64,000 nucleotides of DNA from Mannheimia pernigra (GCF_013377995.1 NZ_CP055305.1:1736001-1800000); one strand, 5' to 3'; numbered from the stretch's first letter, positions 27,922 to 36,492 are shown. Notes: generated by a model not told the origin, from the letters alone. Program-made: numbers and translations.

Positions 27922-30900
27922 ATGCCAAACTTTAGTTTTACCCCCCCCGCCTGTATAAAAAACACACAAAAGAGTTCCCTGCTGTTACCTTGCTTACCGC
28001 TCTGATAGGGCTTAGCCAAGTCTCTTATGCCAATCCACTTCCTTTAGGCAACACCGCTGGCACCAATAACCTTGCTGTAGGTGAAGGTAGTTTCGCGTCA
28101 GGCACAGGTTCTCAAGCAATCGGCAAGAATGCCATTGCAACCGGTGGTAATATCTCCCCCAAAGAATTCAATGCGGAGTTAGAAAACTTCCGTGATTTAG
28201 TTAATCAAATTGAAGAGTTACGTACTCAAATTGCTGAACAAGAAAAACAAGGCTCTGTTAATCAACAATTACAAGATGCTTTAAAGAGTCAGATTGCTCA
28301 ATATGACACTATTTTAGAGCGTGTACGTGAAAAACAAGCACAACAAGTAACATTAGCCAATAGAGTTATACCAATTCGGAAAGAATTAGTTAATAGAAGA
28401 AACCAGTTACTAGAATTGCAAAATAATTTTAATACTAGTTTTTTACCAGGAAAAAATAAACAAGAAACATATCAAAAATTTACTACAGTAATAGAATCAT
28501 TAGACTGGACTAAATTATCAAAAACTAATGGGGTAGATCAATTAGCAACAGACTTAAAAACTAAAATTGAAACTGATTTCCCTAATATTAATCTTTCAAA
28601 TGACAAATATAAAGATCTCATTGAAGGTTATCGCAATATTCAAGGTAACTTAGTAAATGCCATTCCTGACTTCCTGAATAGAGTTAAGGATGATTTTGCT
28701 ATAAAGACATCAACATATAATAAATACCTTACTTATGATACCTATTACGATGCTATTAATAGGTGGGCTAATTCTACTTTTAACTATCGAACACTAAATG
28801 GAATTTATTATGATGATAATCTAACTTCAACAGAACTCATGCGGGCATTTGTGACTCAAAAAGATGATCGAGTTATTTCTGCTCTAGGTGATACTGCACG
28901 CTTAGTAAATCCTAAACCTGATAGGCGGGCTGAAAATTACCATCTTGTAGTTGCAAAAATGTCCTATGAAAACCTAGTAAAAGAATTATCTAATAAACCT
29001 GACTCTACATTTCATAAACTGAAGAATCTATATGGAACCGATGGTAAATTCTTTATTGATCGAGATGATAATTCATTGGAATTCTTAACAGCACCTGCAC
29101 TTAAAAGAAGTTTAAAAAACTACAAAGAAATGCCATCCCCTAGAGATCTGTCTTGGCAATTTACTGCTGTCAACGATGCTATTGCACAACAAACATCAAA
29201 CATTACTGAAGAACAAATTGTTGATTTAGAAGAAGCTGTGGCTAATTTCAATAACTTCAGAGATTTAATTGATTATAATAGCGATGCGTGGATCTTTGAT
29301 AAAGAAGAATATCGCACTTATATGAATGATAATGTAATTCCTTTTATGAATAAGGTAGAGGAATATACTGTAACATTAAGAGCTTTATCCAAAAATAACT
29401 TAAGTGAAGAGGAGCGTAATACCAAAACAGCTAAAGCGATTGAATTAAGAAAATATCTCAATCAACAAGCAAAAAATCCTAAAAGTTATATTAATGGATT
29501 TGTACCTACCGATTGGATTCCTGAAATTAAAGATCAAATGACAAAATCCAAAAATCTATGGTTAAAATATGAAGAGGAAGCCAAAACAACATTAAAACCA
29601 TACAAAGAAAATACAGTATCTAGTGCTATACAAGATGAAATCAAGAAAAAAACGGCTGAAATAGCTACTAAAGCACGAGAGGTTGATGATAAAGAAAGGG
29701 AGATCGAGAGACTTGAAAACCAAATTAATGCTTTAGCTTTAACTGGTGAAGAAAAACTTGCGGAAGATGTGAAAAATGATTTAACCTCAAAGCTTGATGA
29801 GGCTAAAGCAGCCTTAGCAAAAAACCAGCAAACGCTCAAAGAAAAGCGTGATGAATTACTAGGGCTAAATAACCAATTAGATAACTCACCACTGGGTAAA
29901 AAAGGTAAAAATGCACTTGCAGAAGGCACGAATGCCTTTGCTTCTGGTGAGAATGCCATCGCATTCGGCACGGATTCACAAGCTACGGGTAATAATGCTA
30001 TCGCACTAGGTGCAAATTCAAAAGCAAACGCAGAAAGTGCGATTGCAATTGGTAAAGGTGCACAAGCATTAAAAGAAAAAGCCCTTGCTTTAGGCGAAAA
30101 TGCCATTGCCAACGGGGCATCTGCTATTGCGATTGGTGATAATGTAGGTGTTTCTGGTGAAAAAGCCGTAGGTATTGGTTCAAATGCTATTGTATCTGGC
30201 AATGGGGCAATGAGTATTGGTTCTGATAATCTCGTTTTGCATAAAAATGCAGTAGTTATTGGTTCAAATATTACCCAAACAGCTGAAAACTCAGTAAATT
30301 TAGGCAATGAATCCGCAACAACCGTAAAACTGACACCTGAAACGGCTGGCACAACGCAATACGCACATGCCGAGATTTTAGGTGAGATCTATAAATTTGC
30401 CGCCTCAGAGCCTGCTGGAGTCGTGACTGTTGGGGCAAAAGGTAAAGAGCGTCGTATTCAAAATGTTGCTGCAGGTTTAGTTTCTGAAACCAGTACTGAT
30501 GCAGTAAATGGTAGCCAATTATATGCCGTAGCCAAAGCAGCTAATGAAGGTAAACTCGGTGCGGTAAAATATAAAACGACTGAAACGACTACAGGTACGA
30601 CTAAAGGTGTAGTAGAGATTGCTACCCATTTAGGTGGTGATGAAGTTAATATCCAAAATAGCTCTGGCACGGCTCGTCGCCTAACTGGCGTTTCTGAAGG
30701 TCTTGCACCAACAGATGCGGTAAATAAACAACAGCTTGATAGTGGATTAGATACTCTAACCACAGCAGCTAATGAAGGTAAAATCGGTGCAGTAAAATAT
30801 AAAACGACCGAAACTGCTACGGGTACTAAAGGTACAGTAGAGATTGCCACTCATTTAGGTGGTGATGAAGTTAATATCCAAAATAGCTCTGGCACGGCTC

Positions 30901-31958
30901 GTCGCTTAACTGGCGTTTCTGAAGGTCTTGCACCAACAGATGCGATAAATAAACAACAGCTTGATAGTGGATTAGATACTCTAACCACAGCAGCCAATGA
31001 AGGTAAAATCGGTGTTGTAAGATATACAACTACAGGTGTAGTAGGGATTGCTAACCATTTAGATGGTAATGAAGTCAATATCAGCAATAAGTCTGGCAAT
31101 ACTCGTCTCTTAACTGGACTTTCTGAAGGTCTTGCACCAACAGATGCGGTAAATAAAGCACAACTTGATCGTGAAATAGGTGTAGTAAATAACAAAATCA
31201 GTGGTGTAGAAAACAAAGTCGGTAATGTAGTTAGCAGAGTCGGTGATGTAGTAAACAGAGTCGGTAACGTAGAAAACAGAGTCGGTAATGTAGAAAACAA
31301 AGTCGGTAATGTAGTCAACAGAGTCGGTAATGTAGAAAACAGAGTCGGTGGTGTAGAAAACAAAGTCGGTAATGTAGTCAACAGAGTCGGTGGTGTAGAA
31401 AACAGAGTCGGTGGTGTAGAAAACAGAGTCGGTAATGTAGAAAACAGAGTTGGTGATGTAGAAAACAAAGTCGGTAATGTAGTCAACAGAGTCGGTGATG
31501 TAGAAAACAAAGTCGGTAATGTAGTCAACAGAGTCGGTGATGTAGAAAACAAAGTCGGTAATGTAGTCAACAGAGTCGGTGGTGTAGAAAACAGAGTTGG
31601 TGATGTAGAAAACAGAGTCGGTAATGTAGTCAACAGAGTCGGTGGTGTAGAAAACAGAGTTGGTGGTGTAGAAAACAGGGTCGGTAATGTAGAAAACAGG
31701 GTCGGTAATGTAGAAAAAGAGGTAAAAAACGTGAAAGGTTCGGTATCAAATGCTATCGCAATAGCAAGCTTACCTCAAGTATCTGTACCAGGAAAACGTC
31801 AACTCTCTGTCGCTACAGGCCATACCCTTGGTACCACTTCAGTTGCAGTAGGTTTAAATGGCCTTAGTGATAACGGTAGAATATCTTACAAGCTAGGCAC
31901 ATCTGTATCGCAAAACAGTAATTTTGCGGTTGGTGCTGGTATTGGTTTCTCATGGTAA
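27922..31958 (+). CDS. Trimeric autotransporter adhesin (YadA-like), phase-variable, out of frame here
   Basis: The reading frame 27990-31958 encodes 1322 residues but has no ATG start; its first usable codon is a TTG inside a signal peptide. The ATG at 27922, after GAGGAAA, reads into a C8 tract (27941-27948) and stops at 28003. One extra C would join it to the main frame and give a complete signal peptide ending VSYA. Domains (numbered from 27990): short YadA-type head (15-52); a 580-residue mostly helical insertion with coiled coils at both ends; a second head of GxNAIAxG repeats (637-770); three neck repeats; a 25-heptad stalk (1071-1245); and a YadA anchor (1258-1322) ending GAGIGFSW. 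It is a surface adhesin secreted by the type Vc route. Confidence 0.88.
27941..27948 (+). repeat. C8 homopolymer tract in the adhesin signal-peptide coding region
   Basis: Eight C lie seven codons into the frame opened by the ATG at 27922. Tract lengths of 6, 9 or 12 put the ATG in frame with the adhesin; 8 does not. Slipped-strand change in such tracts is a known switch for surface proteins in Pasteurellaceae. Confidence 0.85.
30543..31170 (+). repeat. Three tandem neck/connector repeats in the adhesin
   Basis: AATGAAGGTAAA recurs at 30543, 30771 and 30996, giving repeat periods of 228 and 225 bp. Each unit encodes a block running from ANEGK.GAVKYKTTET through HLGGDEVNI to SEGLAPTDAVNKQQLD. 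The first two units are nearly identical; the third is shorter inside and more diverged. Confidence 0.85.
31200..31724 (+). repeat. Tandem array of 25 heptad (21-bp) repeats coding for the stalk
   Basis: The 525-bp array is made of 25 units of 21 bp, each coding for G(N/D/G)V(E/V)N(R/K)V. The heptad phase with Val at two positions is that of a trimeric coiled coil. Near-identical units mean copy number can change by recombination or slippage, altering stalk length by steps of seven residues without a frameshift. Confidence 0.92.
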
Positions 31959-31967
31959 GGAAACATA

Positions 31968-32894
31968 ATGTATTGTATGACTAAAAAAATGAATGCTCAT
32001 TTTGTAAAGGCAAACAAAATACTTGCTGCTATGTTACTTTTAGCTCCATTAGGTTTCTCTTATGCTGATGAGGCGAGCTTAACAAAATACCAGCAAGCAC
32101 GTATTGCGGTAACTTATAAAGGTAACGTTGGTGATCTCTCTCAACAACTCGCTGAGAAGTTAGGAATTGGTTATTATGCCACACAGCATAATTCATCTAT
32201 TCAAGTAAAGTTGAAACAGACCGATAACGATACCTTGCAACATTTGCTCGATCAAATAAACCAGCAACTTAAACAGCAAAATAGTAACCAGCAATTACGC
32301 TTTGATATGCTAGATGATAAAGTAGTGTTGGCTTTAGTTGGCAACAATGTCAGTTTAGCTCCAACTCAATTTATTGGGGATGTGGTCTATGATAATAAAG
32401 CTCTAGTTCAAGAAGAGGAAGAGCGTAATATTATCTCTGTACCCATAGTTTCAGATCCTACTGAGAAAAAAAGTGAGAAATCAGAAGATGACTCCTCAAA
32501 AAAACTTATTGAGAATATCTCAGTACCTCCTCAATCAAATAAAGGATCATATAGCGAGGTTAGCAGTGCTGAAGAAAAAAAGCTCGGTGATATTTTAGCA
32601 TTGAGTCAAGATACGAAATTAATTAGTCAATATGCTAAACGAAAAGTGCCTATCTATAATGTGGTTAACCAACACGCATTAGGGTTAGAAAATATCCGTA
32701 GTACTAAAATCAGTACCTTCTTAATTTTTAAAGATGGCATTGATATGAGTAAATATAAAGTTGAAGGTCAATTTCAGGATATCGCTATCGTAGGTAACGT
32801 AGTTGGAATTTTACATCGTCAGAAAACACCGCCGAAGGAAATTTTAATTACAGCGCCTGATAAACAGCAATATAAACTAGCTAAAGCTAATTAA
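31968..32894 (+). CDS. Putative periplasmic accessory protein of the autotransporter
   Basis: The 308-residue protein starts 9 bp after the adhesin stop, after an AAGGAAA site, so the two are one transcription unit. A signal peptide ends near GFSYA and there is no lipobox Cys. The first mature domain (about 45-130) has the pattern IAVTYKGNVGDLSQQLAEKLG...IQVKL...LRFDMLDDKVVLAL. That resembles the small alpha/beta domains of secretin N-regions and DotD-like proteins. A Ser/Glu/Lys-rich linker (about 160-200) and a second beta-rich domain follow. Partner genes next to trimeric autotransporters are known (SadB, TpgA types), but I recognise no direct homology, so the role is inferred from position. 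Confidence 0.6.
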   Translation: MYCMTKKMNAHFVKANKILAAMLLLAPLGFSYADEASLTKYQQARIAVTYKGNVGDLSQQLAEKLGIGYYATQHNSSIQVKLKQTDNDTLQHLLDQINQQLKQQNSNQQLRFDMLDDKVVLALVGNNVSLAPTQFIGDVVYDNKALVQEEEERNIISVPIVSDPTEKKSEKSEDDSSKKLIENISVPPQSNKGSYSEVSSAEEKKLGDILALSQDTKLISQYAKRKVPIYNVVNQHALGLENIRSTKISTFLIFKDGIDMSKYKVEGQFQDIAIVGNVVGILHRQKTPPKEILITAPDKQQYKLAKAN

Positions 32895-32912
32895 ATACCC
32901 TTGCTAAAAAAC

Positions 32913-32948
32913 AAATAGGTTAAATTCTGCACTGAATTTAACCTATTT
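32913..32948 (+). terminator. Terminator after the adhesin operon
   Basis: AAATAGGTTAAATTC and its perfect complement form a 15-bp stem with a six-base loop, followed by TTATTT. It separates the adhesin operon from the doxX-hvf operon. Confidence 0.88.
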
Positions 32949-32991
32949 TTATTTACCTATAAAAATAGGTTATAATTTTTCACACATTTTT

Positions 32992-33020
32992 TGTAATAAA
33001 CGTATACTTATTCTGTCTAA
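32992..33020 (+). promoter_or_regulatory. Candidate ECF-type promoter of the doxX-hvf operon
   Basis: TGTAAT (32992-32997) and GTCTAA (33015-33020) are separated by 17 bases. GTC-type -10 boxes with TGTAA-type -35 boxes are common for ECF sigma factors. The site lies 30 bp before the doxX ATG, and the operon itself ends with an ECF sigma gene, so autoregulation is likely. The exact boxes are a guess. Confidence 0.4.
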
Positions 33021-33049
33021 TAGTCACATTTTTAGTTAGGAGCATTTTT

Positions 33050-33523
33050 ATGTCATCATTTTCAACCCAGTCAGCTTGCTCAATGACAGCTTGTAAAAAC
33101 GGCTTGGGCTTTCTTGTATTACGTCTATTTCTTGCTTATGAATTTTTTGAAGCAGGGTTATCAAAACTAAACGGTGAAAATTGGTTTGCCTCAATTCAAG
33201 AGAGCTTCCCATTCCCCTTTAACGTACTACCAGCCGATCTTAGCTGGGCTATTGCTAGCGGAGCGGAAATCTTACTGCCTATTTTACTCGCTTTAGGTCT
33301 GTTCACCCGCTTCAGTGCGTTAGGATTAATGATCTTAACAGCGGTAGCGTGGTATGCTGTTCACGCTGGCAATGGCTACAATGTCTGCAACAATGGCTAT
33401 AAAATGGCACTCATTTATTTAGTGATGTTAGTACCACTTTTACTACAAGGTGCTGGCTCACTCTCTCTCGATTTTCTGTTACAGAAAAAATCCCCAACCA
33501 AACGCTGGTTGAAATTCCTTTAA
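33050..33523 (+). CDS. DoxX family membrane protein
   Basis: The 157-residue protein has four predicted membrane helices and the DoxX pattern: FLVLRLFLAYEFFEAGLSKLNG, then AEILLPILLALGLFTRFSALGLM, then a C-terminal helix before a basic tail. DoxX-like proteins are often found beside MNIO peptide-modification genes, as here with hvfA 26 bp downstream. A role in quinone-linked redox or metal stress is suspected for such members but unproven. It is the first gene of the operon, with a TAGGAG ribosome site. Confidence 0.85.
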   Translation: MSSFSTQSACSMTACKNGLGFLVLRLFLAYEFFEAGLSKLNGENWFASIQESFPFPFNVLPADLSWAIASGAEILLPILLALGLFTRFSALGLMILTAVAWYAVHAGNGYNVCNNGYKMALIYLVMLVPLLLQGAGSLSLDFLLQKKSPTKRWLKFL

Positions 33524-33549
33524 TCCCTTAATTTATGGAGAATTTTTTA

Positions 33550-33837
33550 ATGAAAAAAGCAACTTTAATGGCATTAGCTGGTGCATTAACTATGGCAACT
33601 GCAACTGTAAACGCTGAAACTAAATCAGTGAAAGCAGATGCTTGTATGGAAGTAAAAGATGGCAAATGTGTAAAAACCAAAGCTACAGAAGGTAAATGTG
33701 GCGAAGGCAAATGTGGAGCAACCTCTTCTGAGTCAAAAGCAACCGAAGGTAAATGCGGCGAAGGGAAATGTGGAGCAACGGCACCAAAAGCGGCAGAAGG
33801 TAAATGCGGTGAAGGCAAGTGTGGAGCTTCTAAGTAA
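33550..33837 (+). CDS. hvfA: HvfA-like Cys-rich precursor peptide (bufferin-type, EGKCG repeats)
   Basis: The ATG at 33550 gives 95 residues and follows a GGAG site; the ATG at 33535 overlaps that site and is unlikely. A signal peptide (MKKATLMALAGALTMATATV, cleavage near NA) precedes a mature part with six EGKCG motifs arranged as three EGKCGEGKCGA pairs. An extra two Cys (DACMEVKDGKC) lie near the start. HvfA-type peptides are known targets of the DUF692 enzyme HvfB with HvfC, which modify the Cys in EGKCG motifs; related bufferins protect against copper. Secretion to the periplasm after modification is expected. hvfB and hvfC follow directly. Confidence 0.88.
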   Translation: MKKATLMALAGALTMATATVNAETKSVKADACMEVKDGKCVKTKATEGKCGEGKCGATSSESKATEGKCGEGKCGATAPKAAEGKCGEGKCGASK

Positions 33838-33844
33838 GTAGCGA

Positions 33845-33867
33845 AGGTGCGTTTTCTAAACGCACCT
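33845..33867 (+). terminator. Hairpin between hvfA and hvfB
   Basis: AGGTGCGTTT and its exact complement enclose a three-base loop, 8 bp after the hvfA stop. There is no strong T run. It could stabilise or partly terminate the transcript so that the peptide precursor is made in excess of its modifying enzymes. Confidence 0.6.
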
Positions 33868-33937
33868 AACCTCTTATAAACACAATCTACAAGCGGTTAA
33901 ATTCCGCTGATTTTTTGCAAATTAAAGGAACAAGACG

Positions 33938-34861
33938 ATGCTAAAATTTACTGGTGCCGGTCTAGGCTATCGCCGTGATCTAGCGGACGGATTTTTATCT
34001 CTCACAGATAACAATATAATTAATTTTATGGAAGTAGCCCCAGAAAACTGGCTGAAAATGGGCGGTCAGGCTCGGTATAACTTCGATAAAGTCGCTGAAA
34101 AAATCCCTGTTATTATTCACGGTTTATCCCTCTCTCTCGGCGGGCAAGCGCCTTTAGATATGACGCTACTAAAAGGGATCAAGAATATGCAGCAGCAGTA
34201 TAACTCCTTTTTCTTCTCTGATCATTTAAGCTATTGCGAATGTGAAGGGCATTTATATGACCTGCTGCCAATGCCGTTTACCGATGAAGCCGTACATCAC
34301 GTGGCAAATCGCATTAAACAAGTGCAAGATTATTTAGGTATGCAAATTTCCCTTGAAAATACGTCCTACTATCTGCATTCACCAACCAGTACGATGAATG
34401 AGGTAGAGTTTCTCAATGCAATTGCCCAAGAAGCGGATTGTGGCATTCACCTTGATGTGAATAATATTTATGTTAATGGCGTAAATCACGGCTTGCTTGA
34501 TCCATTTGTATTTATTGATCAAGTGGATAAATCTCGTGTCAATTATATTCATATTGCAGGCCACGATGAAGATCACGGTGCGGCGGAAGAAGTTAAAATG
34601 ACCGAGGGCGAATCATTTAATATGGTGAAAGGCGAATTGCGTCATCTGCCAACTTTATTGGTCGATACCCACGGAGAAGCGGTACAAAAAACCGTGTGGG
34701 ATTTACTAGAGTACACCTATGAACGCCTACCGCATATTCCACCAACACTGTTAGAACGGGATTTCAACTTCCCACCGTTTCAAGAACTGATTAGTGAAGT
34801 ACAGCACATTATGAGCTTACAGAAAAAATATGCAAAAACGAGGCTAAAAAATGCCGCTTAA
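33938..34861 (+). CDS. hvfB: HvfB, multinuclear iron-dependent oxidase (DUF692/MNIO)
   Basis: The 307-residue protein opens GAGLGYRRDLAD and carries the metal ligands expected for DUF692 TIM-barrel enzymes: FMEVAPENW, IIHGLSLSLGG, FFSDHLSYC, SLENTSYY, GIHLDVNNIYVNG, YIHIAGHDE and LVDTHGEAV. MNIO enzymes such as MbnB and HvfB use a cluster of two or three irons to rearrange peptidyl Cys into oxazolone/thioamide or thiooxazole-type groups. The substrate is surely the HvfA peptide encoded just upstream. Its last codons overlap the start of hvfC by 11 bp, so the two are translationally coupled. Confidence 0.93.
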   Translation: MLKFTGAGLGYRRDLADGFLSLTDNNIINFMEVAPENWLKMGGQARYNFDKVAEKIPVIIHGLSLSLGGQAPLDMTLLKGIKNMQQQYNSFFFSDHLSYCECEGHLYDLLPMPFTDEAVHHVANRIKQVQDYLGMQISLENTSYYLHSPTSTMNEVEFLNAIAQEADCGIHLDVNNIYVNGVNHGLLDPFVFIDQVDKSRVNYIHIAGHDEDHGAAEEVKMTEGESFNMVKGELRHLPTLLVDTHGEAVQKTVWDLLEYTYERLPHIPPTLLERDFNFPPFQELISEVQHIMSLQKKYAKTRLKNAA

Positions 34862-35582
34862 ACTCGTTGAAGAACACAAACCTTCACTCAAAGAGATTCA
34901 AGCCGAGTTTACGAATGCAATTCGCCATAACGATGTAAAGCTGATGAGTGGTAATATCTCTCCACAGCGGCTTGGCGTCTATTCTCGCTTGGTTCGCAAT
35001 AATACTCTCGGTTTTATCGACCGTTGTTATGTACAGCTCCCTCAACATCTAAGTCCTGAAGAATGGCTTGCAGTCAAAGAAAAATTTATACGAGAAGGTA
35101 AGGCTCACTCGCCCTTTTTCCAAGATATTGCTGGCGAATTTCTCAATTTTTGCCGAGAAAATGGCTGTATGCCACCACACTTGCTTGAGTTGATGGACTT
35201 TGAAAATGCTCAATTACTGGCTGAGGTATCAATGGCAACCGTACCATCAGAATTTGAATGGGATAACGATACTATAATGCAATTTTCTGGTGCAGCTGAG
35301 CTGCGTCAATATGAAACTCACTTTCTACGTAGTAACTTCAAGCAGTTTGAACAAGAACCCAGTAATGTATTAGTTTGGCGAGATGCTGAATTTGGTATTT
35401 ATCATAATACGCTTGAGGAACTCGATTTTTTCTTGCTCAGCTCATTACAGGAAGGGGCCAATTCACTCAATGGCTTATTTGAAGAACTCCGTGAATTTCT
35501 CGACCAAAACACAAATTTGAAAGCCGTATTACAGCAGATTTGGGTAAAATGGGTAAATGCAGACGTGATTTATCCCGTATAG
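34851..35582 (+). CDS. hvfC: HvfC, DUF2063 partner of the MNIO enzyme
   Basis: The 243-residue protein has the DUF2063 N-terminal helical domain (LKEIQAEFTNAIRHND, then RLGVYSRLVRNNTLGFIDRCYVQLPQHL and HSPFFQDIAGEFLNF) and a C-terminal alpha/beta domain. MbnC/HvfC-type partners bind the precursor leader and deliver it to the MNIO enzyme. It overlaps hvfB by 11 bp and precedes the sigma gene by about 75 bp. Confidence 0.9.
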   Translation: MPLKLVEEHKPSLKEIQAEFTNAIRHNDVKLMSGNISPQRLGVYSRLVRNNTLGFIDRCYVQLPQHLSPEEWLAVKEKFIREGKAHSPFFQDIAGEFLNFCRENGCMPPHLLELMDFENAQLLAEVSMATVPSEFEWDNDTIMQFSGAAELRQYETHFLRSNFKQFEQEPSNVLVWRDAEFGIYHNTLEELDFFLLSSLQEGANSLNGLFEELREFLDQNTNLKAVLQQIWVKWVNADVIYPV

Positions 35583-35656
35583 TATGACTTTCTTTTTAAC
35601 AAAAAAGAAAAGAGAGAATGAAGAATCAAATAAACAACGTTATCCATAGAATATAG

Positions 35657-36238
35657 ATGAATACTCCAATCCTACGACAAATTTCCCCTCAGCAGCTAGA
35701 AGAAATCCGACTGCAAATGGTGAAATTTGCCATTTTACATTTAAAAAATAGAGATCTTGCCGAAGATGCGGTACAAGAAGCCTTTGTCAGTGCATATAAA
35801 TATGCTGATAGTTTTAAAGGTAAAAGTGCATTAAAAACTTGGTTATTTGCAATTTTAAAAAATAAGCTCGTTGATCTACTCAAGACTAAGAGCAAAATGG
35901 TAGCTATATCCGAATTAGTCGAACAAGACGAAAAAGATCTCAGCGAGAAATTATTCCACGAAAACGGGATGTGGGATAGTGATGTTTATCAATCCTCCGA
36001 ATGGAAAAGCACGGATAGCCAAGCTTATTCCGATCAGTTTTGGCAAGTATTTGACCTTTGCCTGAATCATTTACCGCCAAGCCAAGCTCGAGTATTTATG
36101 ATGCGAAGCCACTTGGAAATGCAAAGCGATGAAATTTGCAGAGAATGCGATATTTCCACTGCAAATCTGCATACACTACTTTATCGGGCAAGATTACAGC
36201 TACAAGTTTGCCTAACACAAAAATGGTTTGGAGAATAA
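35657..36238 (+). CDS. ECF-type RNA polymerase sigma factor
   Basis: The 193-residue protein has sigma region 2 (FAILHLKNRDLAEDAVQEAFVSAY, KGKSALKTWLFAILKNKLVD) and region 4 (LNHLPPSQARVFMMRSHLEMQSDEICRECDISTANLHTLLYRARLQL). There is no region 1 or 3, so it is an extracytoplasmic-function sigma. An anti-sigma gene starts one base after its stop. Sigma/anti-sigma pairs of this type sit in several bufferin operons and respond to copper or oxidative stress. It probably drives the doxX-hvf operon. No strong ribosome site precedes the ATG. Confidence 0.9.
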   Translation: MNTPILRQISPQQLEEIRLQMVKFAILHLKNRDLAEDAVQEAFVSAYKYADSFKGKSALKTWLFAILKNKLVDLLKTKSKMVAISELVEQDEKDLSEKLFHENGMWDSDVYQSSEWKSTDSQAYSDQFWQVFDLCLNHLPPSQARVFMMRSHLEMQSDEICRECDISTANLHTLLYRARLQLQVCLTQKWFGE

Positions 36239-36239
36239 T

Positions 36240-36407
36240 ATGTTTAATTGTAAGAAATATACCGAGTTAATTTCCTTCTCTTGTGAACAAAAATTGATGT
36301 TTAAACAGAAATTACAGCTCGAAGTTCACTTAATGATGTGCTCTCATTGCCGTAGTTTTCAGAAGAATTGCCAAACAGTAGAAAAATTAATGAAAGAGTT
36401 TAAATAA
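36240..36407 (+). CDS. Small zinc-type (ZAS) anti-sigma factor
   Basis: A 55-codon gene starts ATG at 36240, one base after the sigma stop, and ends at 36407. The product begins MFNCKKYTELISFSCEQK and contains EVHLMMCSHCRSF, the H-x3-C-x2-C zinc motif (His30, Cys34, Cys37) of ZAS anti-sigma factors. It lacks a membrane helix, so it is a soluble cytoplasmic anchor for the sigma factor. Metal binding or thiol oxidation at the zinc site would release the sigma factor. The call rests on the motif, the gene order and the size. Confidence 0.8.
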   Translation: MFNCKKYTELISFSCEQKLMFKQKLQLEVHLMMCSHCRSFQKNCQTVEKLMKEFK

Positions 36408-36467
36408 TAAAATACGATGTCATCTCGTATATGTTCGATATGACAAGAGCAAATCCACAAATTTATA

Positions 36468-36492
36468 TAGCGGCAGGTTTAACCTGCCGCTA
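36468..36492. terminator. Hairpin between convergent hvf and allantoin operons
   Basis: TAGCGGCAGGTT and its perfect complement form a 12-bp stem with almost no loop, between the convergent anti-sigma and permease genes. T runs are short, so its strength is uncertain. Confidence 0.55.

Noticed and set aside
29534..30850. Two long minus-strand open frames (272 and 130 codons) opposite the adhesin head
   Set aside because: Shadows of the repetitive head and neck coding sequence.
30851..31633. 260-codon open frame on the minus strand rich in T, L, P, F, S
   Set aside because: It is the antisense of the 21-bp heptad repeats; a 21-bp repeat keeps several frames open. No start context or family resemblance.
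31200..31724. CRISPR-like array of short repeats
   Set aside because: Units are 21 bp without unique spacers, in frame and coding for heptads; no cas genes nearby.
33528..33818. 96-codon minus-strand frame opposite hvfA
   Set aside because: Produced by the repeated EGKCG codons; the plus-strand gene has a ribosome site, signal peptide and operon context.
33550..35582. Methanobactin biosynthesis locus
   Set aside because: The DUF692 and partner proteins are related, but the precursor has EGKCG repeats and a secretory signal peptide, and methanobactin transport genes are absent.
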